NCBI GenBank assembly: GCA_000687975.1
Contig: JIAB01000001.1
Coordinates: 1,302,001-1,366,000, forward strand
Length of the DNA: 64,000 nt
Reading direction: 5' to 3'
Origin: Lachnospiraceae bacterium AC2031
GTDB lineage: Bacteria > Bacillota > Clostridia > Lachnospirales > Lachnospiraceae
The notes under the pieces: model-generated
Told to the model about the DNA's origin: nothing
Seen by the model: only the letters and a program-made list of their open reading frames with translations
The model's database searches: none
Made by a program: the position numbers and the translations under genes
Shown: positions 25,119 through 34,626 of the stretch, piece after piece
How the letters are laid out: the number at the start of each line of letters is the position of its first letter
How positions within the stretch are numbered: the first letter of the stretch is position 1

Positions 25119-26513
25119 ATGTTAACAAATGTAAGAAGAAAATATTTGGGAGATACGGCCTTCTATAAAATGCTGCTGGGAGTAGCATTTCCTATTATGG
25201 TGCAAAATGGAATGTCAAATTTTGTCAATCTCCTGGATAATATCATGGTCGGCCAGCTGGGTACCGAGCAGATGTCAGGCGTCGCTATAGTAAACCAGCT
25301 TATTTTCATATTCTACCTTTTTATATTTGGCGGAGTTTCAGGTGTAGGTATTTTCACTGCTCAGTACTACGGCAATAACGACATTGAAGGTATTAAGCAT
25401 ACCTTTAGATATAAGTTGTGGCTTGGTTTTATTATCACCGTCTCTATCATTTTATTACTATTAAAATGGGGACCTACTATTATAGGTTTATATCTGACCA
25501 ATTCCGAAGATGGTGAAAACCTGGAGGCCACACTTAACTACGGTATTGGCTACCTAAGCATAATTCTTTTTATGCTTCCTTTAGTATATATCACTCAGGT
25601 ATATTGCAGCACTCTTCGAGAATGTGGAGAAACAAAGGTTCCAATGATTGCAGGTGTTTCTGCAGTGCTCTCCAATCTGGTTCTGGATTACCTACTTATC
25701 TTTGGAAAGTTCGGACTTCCAGCTTTAGGCGTAAAGGGTGCAGCGCTTGCAACCTGTATTGCAAGATTGATCGAGCTTTCTATAGTTCTTATATGGTGTA
25801 ACATGCATAAGAACACCCACACCTACCTTAAAGGACTATATACAACTATAAAGATCCCATCTAAGCTGGTCGGCAAATACTTTATTACCGGAATTCCACT
25901 TCTTCTTAATGAGGGACTATGGTCAGTAGGTATAGCAATGCTGAATCAGGCTTACTCAGTACGAGGACTCAATGTCGTAGCTGGTATGAACATAGCTACA
26001 ACAATTAACAATCTCTTCAATATATTCTTTGTTGCTATGGGAGATGCGGTTGCAATAATCATCGGTCAGCATCTCGGTGCTGGTGACATGAAAAAAGCAA
26101 AGGAAGATGATACTAAGATCATCGCCTTTGCTGTAATGAGCACTATATGTATCGGTGCGATAATGTTCTGTCTGTCAGGAGTGTTCCCTAAATTTTACAC
26201 CGGAGTAAATGATATGGCACGCCTTGTGGCAATGCATTTCATTATGGTACAGGCTATCGCAATGCCAAAAGATGCATTTCTTCATACATCGTACTTCACG
26301 ATCAGAGCCGGAGGAAAAACGATCATCACTTTCCTCTTTGACAGTGTCTTTATTTTATTAGTCAGTGTACCGCTGGCAAATGCATTGGTACACTTTACAA
26401 ATCTTGGACCAGCTACCATATTCGCTATGGTTCATGCAGCTGATCTGCTCAAATGTACCCTCGGTTTCATACTTGTAAAGAAGGGTGTATGGATGAGAAA
26501 TATCGTCGCTTAG
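25119..26513 (+). CDS. MATE-family efflux transporter
   Basis: Multidrug and toxin extrusion transporter, probably driven by Na+ or H+. The 464-residue protein has twelve hydrophobic segments in two similar halves. Family motifs include VAFPIMVQNGMSNFVNLLDN near the start and GDAVAIIIGQHLGAGD in the second half. The ATG at 25119 is preferred to an upstream ATG at 25077 because GGAG lies six bases before it and it matches the family N-terminus. Its stop lies one base from the stop of the converging YhaN-like gene. The substrate is unknown. Confidence 0.93.
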   Translation: MLTNVRRKYLGDTAFYKMLLGVAFPIMVQNGMSNFVNLLDNIMVGQLGTEQMSGVAIVNQLIFIFYLFIFGGVSGVGIFTAQYYGNNDIEGIKHTFRYKLWLGFIITVSIILLLLKWGPTIIGLYLTNSEDGENLEATLNYGIGYLSIILFMLPLVYITQVYCSTLRECGETKVPMIAGVSAVLSNLVLDYLLIFGKFGLPALGVKGAALATCIARLIELSIVLIWCNMHKNTHTYLKGLYTTIKIPSKLVGKYFITGIPLLLNEGLWSVGIAMLNQAYSVRGLNVVAGMNIATTINNLFNIFFVAMGDAVAIIIGQHLGAGDMKKAKEDDTKIIAFAVMSTICIGAIMFCLSGVFPKFYTGVNDMARLVAMHFIMVQAIAMPKDAFLHTSYFTIRAGGKTIITFLFDSVFILLVSVPLANALVHFTNLGPATIFAMVHAADLLKCTLGFILVKKGVWMRNIVA

Positions 26514-26514
26514 A

Positions 26515-28590
26515 TTAATAGGAGTGGCAGGTGAGATATATCACCTGGTACTCCTTACTTATTTCATCCAGGAATTTTTTTGCACCCGCAAGGTTAGTAT
26601 CATCCAGATTAACAAAGGAATCATCCATGATCACACATGGCTTCTCTCCTTCATACATTGCGTCTAAGAGAGCCATACGCGCCGCAAGACCTATCATATC
26701 TCCGTAGCCGTCGCTCTGAGTTTCCACATCATGATACGCCCCCTCTTCCCTACGGGATATGGAAAGACTCGCATCAATCTCAAAGTCATCCTTTTCGCCT
26801 GTCATCATTTCATAATACTTTTCAAATGACATCTTAAGTGGAGCCATATACGCAGATACAAAGTTATCCTTTGCCGCCGCAAGATACTTATCTGTTTTCT
26901 TCACTATTTCATATCTAGCAGCAAGCTCTAGCTGCTGTTCTTTAAGACTCGCCAGCTGCTCTTTTTTGTCATTAAGAATATCAATTCTTTCTAAGGTATC
27001 CTGCTGTTCCTGTTCAAGTCTTGCTATGATGCCTCTTGATGCGCTCATCTCACTGGAGATTCCATCGAGGACAGTGGAGATATCCCCACTTCCCAGTTCA
27101 GGGTGTGACGCAAGATACTTTTCCCAATTAGCTTTCTTTTCAGCTAGCTCAGCCTGAATACCTTCAGTCTGCTTATCATAGATTTCGATACTATCCTTTG
27201 CTTCTTTATACTCTCTGGCCTTCGCCTTCAGATCATAAAGATAGTTTTCTGCATCCACTCTTGAATAGGAAGCTCCAAATCTTGCAAAGAACTCCTTCAG
27301 AATCTTCTCGTAGGACTTTATAGTATCATTATTAGCCTTAATATTCTGCTTATATCTTTCAATCTTAGCTTTATCATTTACACTGGTCTGGGATGCTCCA
27401 GTGCCACCAGTATAGACCACTTTTTCAGAAAGAGCCTTGTACAAGGTAATGATTCCTTCAACTACAAACACAGTTCCTGCTGCCACCGCCGGAACAAGAA
27501 ATGGCTTCTTAAGAATCGCCACTAATACTGCAATAACTATACCCACTACAATGAAGATCACACCAAGCCCGATTCTCTGCTTCCTCTTCTCCACAAGGTC
27601 CGCTCTGGCAGCCTGCACCTTCTCGTCTGTATCAGATGCAGCGATTTCATTTTCCTGTAAAGTTTCAATCAGTGTCTCCAGAGTATCATTCTTCTGGATC
27701 AGATTCTGAACCTCATTATATGTTGCAATATTATCCTCAAACTCTTTTTCCTCAGGAATTCCTGCTTCAAAAACCTTGGCAAGTCGTTCAAGCTTTGAGT
27801 TATCAACCTTCGGAAGAGTATTCATACTTTTCTCAAGGCTGTCCAGTTCTGACTTAAGATTTCTAGCCTCACCGAACTCCTTATCCTTCTGTTCAAGACT
27901 GGTAAGCTTTTGCTGTTCATTTCCTATATTAGTTCTGATATCACTAAGACGTTTTTCTAGATCCTCAGTCGTAGCAATATCACGTTCAAGCTCACTTATG
28001 GAACTCTTCATCCTGCTAAGATCACCAGTTGATCTGGTAGGTGACTTACTGTTGAGATAGTCCTTCAGGACAGCCTTAGCTTTATCATAATTCTCCAGAT
28101 CACCCTGCTGAGAAAGAGAACCAACCTTGGCATTGATCACACTATTGGAACCCTGATAGCGAGTATCGCTATGGCCAATGAACGCAGTTCTGACAAATGA
28201 TTCACGATTCACTCCAAAGAGTTCCTCGCCTACCTTCTCAGAATAGTCAGTAGATTCAAGCCTTGTGGTAGCATCCAGCAGTTTAAACTCTGCTTCATTA
28301 TCTTTCTTACCAAAGTTACGTACAATGATATACTTCTTGCCTTTCGTCTCAAATGTAAGCTCGCCACCAAAATATCCGCTATTCCAAGGGAGAAACTTCT
28401 TTCTGTCATTCTCCTCATACTTTTTCTTATTTGTTCCTTCAAGGCCATAGAACATAGCAAGAATAAAACCACTGAGAGTAGTCTTACCCCAGCCATTTTT
28501 CTCTGAGATCTTGTGAACCCCAGAATTAAAATCTATATCTATATTGGAGAGCTTTCCAAAATTTTCTATATGACAGCTAATTAGTTTCAT
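26515..28590 (-). CDS. SMC-like ATPase with membrane hairpin (YhaN/SbcC-like)
   Basis: A 691-residue AAA/ABC-type ATPase, partner of the nuclease encoded just upstream. The Walker A is KNGWGKTTLSG at residues 31-41; the C-terminal nucleotide-binding half has SDGYGDMIGLAARMALLDA (signature-like) and PCVIMDDSFVNLDD (Walker B). Long coiled coils lie between. Where SbcC/Rad50 carries a CxxC zinc hook, this protein has two hydrophobic segments (about 341-360 and 364-385) and no CxxC, as in B. subtilis YhaN. Its ATG overlaps the nuclease stop. Probable role: membrane-tethered DNA-end processing. Confidence 0.85.
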   Translation of the reverse strand: MKLISCHIENFGKLSNIDIDFNSGVHKISEKNGWGKTTLSGFILAMFYGLEGTNKKKYEENDRKKFLPWNSGYFGGELTFETKGKKYIIVRNFGKKDNEAEFKLLDATTRLESTDYSEKVGEELFGVNRESFVRTAFIGHSDTRYQGSNSVINAKVGSLSQQGDLENYDKAKAVLKDYLNSKSPTRSTGDLSRMKSSISELERDIATTEDLEKRLSDIRTNIGNEQQKLTSLEQKDKEFGEARNLKSELDSLEKSMNTLPKVDNSKLERLAKVFEAGIPEEKEFEDNIATYNEVQNLIQKNDTLETLIETLQENEIAASDTDEKVQAARADLVEKRKQRIGLGVIFIVVGIVIAVLVAILKKPFLVPAVAAGTVFVVEGIITLYKALSEKVVYTGGTGASQTSVNDKAKIERYKQNIKANNDTIKSYEKILKEFFARFGASYSRVDAENYLYDLKAKAREYKEAKDSIEIYDKQTEGIQAELAEKKANWEKYLASHPELGSGDISTVLDGISSEMSASRGIIARLEQEQQDTLERIDILNDKKEQLASLKEQQLELAARYEIVKKTDKYLAAAKDNFVSAYMAPLKMSFEKYYEMMTGEKDDFEIDASLSISRREEGAYHDVETQSDGYGDMIGLAARMALLDAMYEGEKPCVIMDDSFVNLDDTNLAGAKKFLDEISKEYQVIYLTCHSY

Positions 28591-29735
28591 GAAAGAGCCC
28601 CCTCTCCTGCAAGTAATTGCACACCTGTTCTAATGATTTCCCCTGCTTCATCTGAAGTAAGCTTTCCGGCCTCTTCTTCAGCTCTGATCATTCTGACAAA
28701 TTCTCCCTTAAGAGTTTTATCATAGGCAAACGAATCATAATCAATAACTGGTTTTGTCTTATCCCTTACAGTGATATAGTAAAAATCCTTTTCCAGCATC
28801 TTCTCTATGTACTCAGGATCAAACTCCGCATCCAAAGAGACGCCACCTGCGAGAACCGCCTTGACCATATCCTTTTCCAGCACATTTTCATTTGAAGCTG
28901 TCTCCCTGATCCTGCTTATTACATCATCTGAGGTAATAGCATCTGAAACATCAAGATCAAGCTCCTGCATAATTCTTTCGGCAAATGGAATAAACTCCAC
29001 TTCTACTTTCGGAGCACGGGAACCTGTTTCATCCCCAGCAGTAATTGTAAGCATGTTAAAACCACGAGGGCCGCACTCATCAAAGCCCCTGCCCTCAAGA
29101 CATCCAGGATAAGAATAAGTTCCCCTTGAATCCAGCTGCTGTATCTTTGGCTCATGAACATGCCCCAGCGCCATATAATCTATGCCACGATTACGGTAGT
29201 CACGAAGCGGAATAACCTCCGCATCCTTATCAGCCACATTCTCAATCTCCTGACCATGAAGTGTCACTATATTAAACTTACTCTGATCAAGCACCAGACT
29301 ATCAACAAGGTGACGATTATTCTCAGCAGTCATCTCAGCACCCGTGATCACAACCTCTACTCCATTTTCCTCCAATGTGTAACTTGTCCAGTCATCTTCA
29401 AAAAGCTTAAGGTTTTCCGGAATAGCTCCCTGCTTTTTTATTACATCCTGAATAAATCCAGTGGCATCATGATTTCCCCTGAGATAGTAAAATGTAATCT
29501 CTGGATTTGACGTAACTGCCGCAAGAACTGAATTCCTGGCGGTAGCTGAAACCGATGGAACATCAAAAAGATCCCCCGCAATTATTATTGCGCGGACTCC
29601 CTCCTTTGCAGCATAGTCAACCATATTATTAAAGGTAACAAGGAGTTCGTTTCTTCTCTCCTTTGCCCTTGTCTTATCCAGATGCCTGGTCATCTTAGAA
29701 TCAAGATGAATATCAGCTGTATGTAAAATCTTCAT
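28587..29735 (-). CDS. Metallophosphoesterase, SbcD/YhaO-like nuclease subunit
   Basis: A 382-residue calcineurin-like phosphoesterase, predicted DNA exonuclease subunit. All metal-ligand motifs are visible in order: HTADIHLDS, IIAGDLFDV, LRGNHD, VTLHGQE and ALGHVHEP. The C-terminal part is the capping and ATPase-binding region. Translation of the SMC-like ATPase starts within its stop codon, so the two proteins are made together and should form a complex like SbcCD/Mre11-Rad50. Confidence 0.92.
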   Translation of the reverse strand: MKILHTADIHLDSKMTRHLDKTRAKERRNELLVTFNNMVDYAAKEGVRAIIIAGDLFDVPSVSATARNSVLAAVTSNPEITFYYLRGNHDATGFIQDVIKKQGAIPENLKLFEDDWTSYTLEENGVEVVITGAEMTAENNRHLVDSLVLDQSKFNIVTLHGQEIENVADKDAEVIPLRDYRNRGIDYMALGHVHEPKIQQLDSRGTYSYPGCLEGRGFDECGPRGFNMLTITAGDETGSRAPKVEVEFIPFAERIMQELDLDVSDAITSDDVISRIRETASNENVLEKDMVKAVLAGGVSLDAEFDPEYIEKMLEKDFYYITVRDKTKPVIDYDSFAYDKTLKGEFVRMIRAEEEAGKLTSDEAGEIIRTGVQLLAGEGALS

Positions 29736-29850
29736 ATCATTTATCCTTTCGTCGTTCTTTATATTCTAACATCGAAAGAACCACTCTTCAATCTACCTTT
29801 AGTTTACCTCTGCCTATAACTCCTGTTTTATTAAGGCTTTTAACGAAAAT

Positions 29851-29961
29851 GGGGTGACCCGAGAACGGTCACCCCACGGCTTAGCTTACTCCAAAGCTAA
29901 CCACTTATTCATGAGTCTGACTTATATAAGAAAGGAAAAAAGCGAGAGGAGCTTTTCTCCT
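29851..29961 (-). terminator. Multi-hairpin region and terminators after the membrane EAL gene
   Basis: Three stems lie in series on the minus strand: AGGAG-AAAAG-CTCCT (29947-29961) followed by CTCGCTTTTTT; GGTTAGCTTT pairing with AAGCTAAGCC (29878-29902); and GGGGTGACC pairing with GGTCACCCC (29851-29875) followed by ATTTTCG. The first and third look like terminators. The stretch between could be a short RNA, but no promoter was found. Confidence 0.65.
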
Positions 29962-29973
29962 GAGTCAGCCACA

Positions 29974-31866
29974 TCATGAAGCATTTTTTGTTTCAATAAA
30001 CTTGATAAAATCATTTTTAGAAAGAGGCTTTGAGTAGTAGTAGCCCTGGATATAATCAATACCAAGCTGCTTTATACCCTCAACCTGCTCTTCAGTTTCA
30101 ACTCCCTCTGCAACTATCTTTAGTCCCAGATCCTTGATCATTCCAACTGTCGCTCTCATGACTATCTCAGCTCTTTTGTTGGTGAAATATTCCTGTACCA
30201 TACTTCTGTCAAACTTAACTATATTTACTGGCATATCAACAATGTAGTTAAGATTTGATTCACCTGTACCAAAGTCATCCAATGAGAAACCACATCCCAT
30301 ATTCATAAGACGTTGCATGTTATCCAGCAATATATGTCTCTGATTAAGAGTAGAGCTTTCGGTTATCTCGAGGTTAATCTCCTTAGGATGTACCTCCTCT
30401 AACCTCATTATCTCATCATATGTACTGGAAAGTGTTGGATTCTCACACTGTGCAACCGAAAGGTTAACCTCAACGTAGTCAACACCCTTCATCTTAAGAT
30501 TATTCTCTTTGATACATTTACAGGTCTTACTAAAGACTCTCTCACCTATTGCCTCAATAAGGCCAGATTCCTCAGCAACCGGTATAAACCTGCCAGGCAT
30601 TATGAGCTTTCCGTCATTTCCTCTGATTCTCGCAAGTGCTTCAGCTGATACAAACTTGCCAGTCTCTATGGAGTAGATAGGCTGATAGAATACTTCAACC
30701 CTGTCAGTCTGGAGAGCATCCCTGATCTCAATTACCATTTCCCTGAATTCCTTGATGTCCTGACCAGCAGTCTCATCCAGGATTCTCATATCCTCGCCCT
30801 TCTCAAACTTAAAGCGATTTCTTTCGTATACTTCGATAAACTCCTCAGCGTTTGATACTATATGGCCATCTGGAACAAGGAGGAACTTCGTATTAAGTAC
30901 ACTGTCTTCGCCCCATTTGCTTTTGAAGCGCTCTCTTATCACATCCAGGTTCACAGCACTCTCGATTCCATTCATGTCCTGCTGTCCCTTATCATATACA
31001 AGTGCGAAATCGTTATCGCTCAGCCTGAACAGCTTTGCGAGTCCGAAGGAATTAAGGTACTCGGATATCTCTACGATAATCCTTTTCTGTTCCTCATCAC
31101 TTCTTTTGATATCCACATCATTACATATGATAATTGTGGAGAAGTTCCTGAACTTCTCATATTCCTGTCTCAGATACATAGCAAAGGTGTCAAATGAAAA
31201 GCACCCAGCCACTCTGTCGAGATAAACCTCAGGATTCTCCAGCTCCGAATAAAGAATGAAGAGTCCCAGTGCCGAACCGAAACCTACCAGTCTCGCATAT
31301 GGTGCAAGCAGCTGAACTAATGCCGCTGCAATCTCTATAGACATCCAAGATCTGATAGCCTTACGTCTATGCATATTCATAAGCTTGCCATACATAAATG
31401 TTGTGATCAGCGTCGACAAGATGAATATAAAGGAGAAGATATAAGTAATAACAACTGAAGGACCATATGTATATGTTGTCCTGTCCTTGTTGTAATAGTA
31501 AATTGGAGTTAGTAATATCAGTACTGAACCTACAATACCCATAGTGAGAACTGCAGTCTTAAATGTTGAATTTTCTCTCAAATGGAAAACTGTATTATAG
31601 GTATAAGCAAATGCGAAATACGTTGATGTCACAAGAGAAACAAGATACAGCTTGCAAACTGCTTCAACAACAAAAGCCGGTAAAGCATATGCATATTCAA
31701 CTGCAACGATGGAGGAAATATCAAGAAAAACACAAGCGGTAAAGATCACAAGACACTGTCTGAATATCTTCTCGCTTTTAAGTCCAACACATTCATGTCT
31801 GGAAATAAAGAATATTAGGATAAGATCAAATACAAATCCACATAATTGAACTTCTATGTTTAACAT
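29974..31866 (-). CDS. Membrane EAL-domain c-di-GMP phosphodiesterase
   Basis: A 630-residue protein with about six to seven N-terminal transmembrane segments (residues 1-215), a poorly conserved GGDEF-like region (about 225-345) without a recognisable GGDEF motif, and a complete EAL domain (about 375-625). Catalytic motifs are present: SAEALARI, VNLSVAQ, LEITESS, SLDDFGTGESNL, VKFDRSMV, VAEGVET and IQGYYYSKPL. It should hydrolyse c-di-GMP in response to a signal at the membrane. The ATG at 31866 has a purine-rich GGAGG site. Confidence 0.92.
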   Translation of the reverse strand: MLNIEVQLCGFVFDLILIFFISRHECVGLKSEKIFRQCLVIFTACVFLDISSIVAVEYAYALPAFVVEAVCKLYLVSLVTSTYFAFAYTYNTVFHLRENSTFKTAVLTMGIVGSVLILLTPIYYYNKDRTTYTYGPSVVITYIFSFIFILSTLITTFMYGKLMNMHRRKAIRSWMSIEIAAALVQLLAPYARLVGFGSALGLFILYSELENPEVYLDRVAGCFSFDTFAMYLRQEYEKFRNFSTIIICNDVDIKRSDEEQKRIIVEISEYLNSFGLAKLFRLSDNDFALVYDKGQQDMNGIESAVNLDVIRERFKSKWGEDSVLNTKFLLVPDGHIVSNAEEFIEVYERNRFKFEKGEDMRILDETAGQDIKEFREMVIEIRDALQTDRVEVFYQPIYSIETGKFVSAEALARIRGNDGKLIMPGRFIPVAEESGLIEAIGERVFSKTCKCIKENNLKMKGVDYVEVNLSVAQCENPTLSSTYDEIMRLEEVHPKEINLEITESSTLNQRHILLDNMQRLMNMGCGFSLDDFGTGESNLNYIVDMPVNIVKFDRSMVQEYFTNKRAEIVMRATVGMIKDLGLKIVAEGVETEEQVEGIKQLGIDYIQGYYYSKPLSKNDFIKFIETKNAS

Positions 31867-32116
31867 TCACTCCACCTCCCTTCTCCTATGCTAAAGGGAT
31901 CATCAACTAGGCAATCAGCTAATAAGATGATATACTTAAGTGCGAAGTGACCTAGCATAATTACCAATATAATTTTAACATATCCAGTGTGCATATGCAT
32001 CAGCCCAACAATAGAACTTTCCTTAGGACTTTTGTGCACCTTGCACAACTTAATTTGTGCAAAAGTTATGTTCACATAAGGTTATAACACTTAAATCGAT
32101 ATAAAATGGTATATAT

Positions 32117-33508
32117 ATGGAAGAAAAAAGAGAAAAAAACAAAAAATATATAGCCATCGATCTCAAGTCCTTCTACGCCTCTGTCGAATGCTTCGAGCGT
32201 GGACTGGATCCTCTTACCACAAACCTGGTTGTGGCTGACGAATCCAGAACCGACAAGACTATCTGTCTGGCAGTTTCCCCTTCCCTTAAAGCGTATGGCA
32301 TTTCCGGAAGAGCGCGACTTTTCGAAGCAAAGAAGGTATTAAATGACTACGAGAAACGCACAGGCAAACATATTGATTTCATCATTGCCCCTCCAAGAAT
32401 GGCCAAATATATTAAATATTCAACTGACATCTATAAAATATACCTTCGATATATTTCAGCCGAAGATATCCATGTATACAGTATCGACGAGGTATTCATG
32501 GATGTGACCAGTTATTTATCTATTTATAAGAAGACAGCTCACGAACTGGCCATCACTATAATAAAGTCCGTACTGGAAGAAACAGGTATCACCGCAACAG
32601 TAGGAATTGGAACAAATATGTATCTGGCCAAGATAGCCATGGATATAGTTGCCAAGCACATGCCCGCAGATGAAGATGGAGTTCGTATTGCCGAGCTGGA
32701 CGAGATGTCCTATCGCAGACTACTCTGGGGCCATAAGCCGCTTACTGACTTCTGGCGTATCGGACCTGGAACAGCAAGGCGTCTGGCAAAGATGAAGATT
32801 TATACCATGGGACAGTTAGCCAGAGAAAGTCTATATAACGAAGAATACATATATAAGATATTTGGAATCGACGCAGAGATACTTATAGATCATGCCTGGG
32901 GAATAGAACCAACACTTATTTCTGATATTAAGGGATATAAGCCAACTACCAATTCTCTATCCTCAGGACAGGTCCTACAGGAACCATATCCAACTGACAA
33001 GGCTCGTATTATCGTATCTGAAATGACAGACCTTCTGGTTCTGGACATGGTATCCAAGAAGGTTCTCTCAGATTCCTTCACTCTGACCATCGGCTATGAC
33101 CGAGAATCAGTAGATAGCGGCACCTATGAAGGAGACGTAGTGATCGACTATTATGGAAGAATGGTACCTGTTCCGTCTCATGGAACCGCAAACTTTGGAG
33201 AACATACCAGTTCAACCCAAAAGATCATGGCAGGAATGCTGGAGCTTTTTGATCGGATAGTCATGCCTGGCGTTACCGTCAGACGAATAACCATATGTGC
33301 CAACAACCTGAAAAACGAATCCGAAAACTACCAGCAAATGGATCTGTTCACAGATTATTCCGAAGCTGAGCAGGAGAAGAAACTCCAACAGGCACTCCTG
33401 GAAATCCAGGGTAAATATGGAAAAAATGCCGTACTGAAAGGAACCAACTATCTGGAAGGAGCCACAACCCGTGAGCGAAACTCCCAGATTGGTGGCCATA
33501 AATCCTAA
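32117..33508 (+). CDS. Y-family (DinB/UmuC-type) DNA polymerase
   Basis: Error-prone translesion polymerase of 463 residues. The metal-binding carboxylates are in IDLKSFYASVEC and YSIDEVFMDVT; TVGIGTNMYLAKIAMD and WRIGPGTARRLAKM mark the palm and HhH regions. It is closer to the UvrX/YqjW-type proteins of Firmicutes and mobile elements than to housekeeping DNA polymerase IV. The ribosome site is weak. A 59-residue gene of a conserved partner type follows 71 bases downstream. Confidence 0.9.
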   Translation: MEEKREKNKKYIAIDLKSFYASVECFERGLDPLTTNLVVADESRTDKTICLAVSPSLKAYGISGRARLFEAKKVLNDYEKRTGKHIDFIIAPPRMAKYIKYSTDIYKIYLRYISAEDIHVYSIDEVFMDVTSYLSIYKKTAHELAITIIKSVLEETGITATVGIGTNMYLAKIAMDIVAKHMPADEDGVRIAELDEMSYRRLLWGHKPLTDFWRIGPGTARRLAKMKIYTMGQLARESLYNEEYIYKIFGIDAEILIDHAWGIEPTLISDIKGYKPTTNSLSSGQVLQEPYPTDKARIIVSEMTDLLVLDMVSKKVLSDSFTLTIGYDRESVDSGTYEGDVVIDYYGRMVPVPSHGTANFGEHTSSTQKIMAGMLELFDRIVMPGVTVRRITICANNLKNESENYQQMDLFTDYSEAEQEKKLQQALLEIQGKYGKNAVLKGTNYLEGATTRERNSQIGGHKS

Positions 33509-33579
33509 CCTACGGTCAACTTGTTTGACCTTGTGGAGCGAAGCATTAAACTAGAAGATCATCTCTAAAGAGGTAAGAT

Positions 33580-33759
33580 ATGAACATAGATTATACAGAA
33601 GAATATAAAGATATAATAAATAAAGAACGTCCCCAGCATAATGGGGACGAGTTTGAAGCCCGTCATCCACACATGAGTCAGGAAAACAGGGCAAAAATAT
33701 TCGCCCCATTCGCAGCCCTTAAAGGCTACGAAGAGGCGATTGATAATGCATCATCTTAG
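33580..33759 (+). CDS. Small conserved protein accompanying the Y-family polymerase
   Basis: A 59-residue frame starting MNIDYTEEYKDIINKE and containing HPHMSQENRAKIFAPFAALK followed by GYEEAI. The RAxxFxPFAALxGYxEAI motif is one I associate with short genes beside UmuC/DinB-like polymerases in Clostridia, comparable in position to YolD, but I cannot name the family. AGAGGT is spaced correctly upstream. The frame overlaps the end of the facing DUF4190 gene by four bases. A role in recruiting or restraining the polymerase is inference. Confidence 0.8.
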   Translation: MNIDYTEEYKDIINKERPQHNGDEFEARHPHMSQENRAKIFAPFAALKGYEEAIDNASS

Positions 33760-34613
33760 CTGTTTGCTATTCCAAATGCGATAAGAGCAATATATCCTAC
33801 AACAAAGAGAATATTAAGAACAAGTCCAATAATTCCACATATCCAACCTGCCTTAGCCTTACCCGAATCATTTCCCGCATTTATTGCCTGCTTACTAAGA
33901 ACCATTCCAATAGGGGCAAGTATCAATCCAAGACAACAGAATACGAGTGAACATATAGAAAGGATAAGACCTGCTGTAGCTTTACCATCCTCTGGCTGCA
34001 TAGTTGGCATAGTAGCATTATATCCTGTTCCACCATATGAGGAATTGACATATGTGTTACCACCATACGCATTTGTATTGCCGCCATAATTATTTGATGG
34101 TGCGCTTGTTCTAATAGCTGGTCCACCATAGTTATTACTGTTAGTCGAAGAATAGTAGCTGTTTGGTTCACCAGAAGCAGCTGGGCCATATGGATTCTGC
34201 GCACCTGCTGAAGGCTGACCATATGAACTCTGAGTACCATTTGTTGGCTGACCGTATGGACTCTGGGTACCATTTGTTGGCTGGCCATATGGGTCCTGGG
34301 TTCCAGTAGTTGGCTGACTATATGGATCCTGTGAACTTGACTCTCCGTACGGATCCTTTATTCCAACTGTTGGCTGACTATATGAATCCTGCGAACTAGC
34401 AGACCCACCAAAACTATCTGTTGCAACCGGTTCTGGTGTAACTGGTTCAGATACAACTGGTTCTGGTGTAGCTGGTTCAGATACAGCTGGTTCCGGAGCT
34501 ACTGGCTCAGTAAATGAAGGCTCACTCACTGTTGGCTCACTTCCAGCTGGGTCTCCAGCGTATGGATTAAATGCAGGATCACTTGAATATGGATTCATGT
34601 TATTATCGTCCAT
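33756..34613 (-). CDS. DUF4190-type membrane protein with Pro/Gln-rich N-terminus
   Basis: A 285-residue protein. Residues 1-200 are low-complexity: a Pro-Glu-Pro-Val-Ser region (EPATPEPVVSEPVTPEP) followed by DPYGQPTNGTQ-type repeats and Asn/Tyr/Gly-rich sequence. The last 75 residues match DUF4190: GKATAGLILSICSLVFCCLG, APIGMVLSKQAIN, GKAKAGWICGIIGLVLNI, with two to three transmembrane segments. Function unknown. It shares its layout (disordered N-terminus, membrane end) with the Gly/Pro-rich protein at 21.9-23.1 kb. Confidence 0.83.
   Translation of the reverse strand: MDDNNMNPYSSDPAFNPYAGDPAGSEPTVSEPSFTEPVAPEPAVSEPATPEPVVSEPVTPEPVATDSFGGSASSQDSYSQPTVGIKDPYGESSSQDPYSQPTTGTQDPYGQPTNGTQSPYGQPTNGTQSSYGQPSAGAQNPYGPAASGEPNSYYSSTNSNNYGGPAIRTSAPSNNYGGNTNAYGGNTYVNSSYGGTGYNATMPTMQPEDGKATAGLILSICSLVFCCLGLILAPIGMVLSKQAINAGNDSGKAKAGWICGIIGLVLNILFVVGYIALIAFGIANS
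34180..34400. repeat. Coding tandem repeat (GGCTGACCATATGG-type units)
   Basis: Units of about 30-36 bases built on TTGGCTGACCATATGG with CTCTGGGTACC or ATCCTGTGAAC spacers, repeated about six times. They encode the PYGQPTNGTQ-type repeats of the DUF4190 protein. Confidence 0.75.
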
Positions 34614-34626
34614 TATTTACCTCCGA

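Noticed and set aside
29851-29961. c-di-GMP riboswitch near the EAL gene
   Set aside because: The conserved c-di-GMP aptamer blocks are absent, and the hairpins lie downstream of the EAL gene where terminators are expected.
31860-32075. 71-codon minus-strand frame upstream of the membrane EAL gene
   Set aside because: No ribosome site, no recognisable family, and it overlaps the EAL start; it looks like a chance frame in intergenic DNA.
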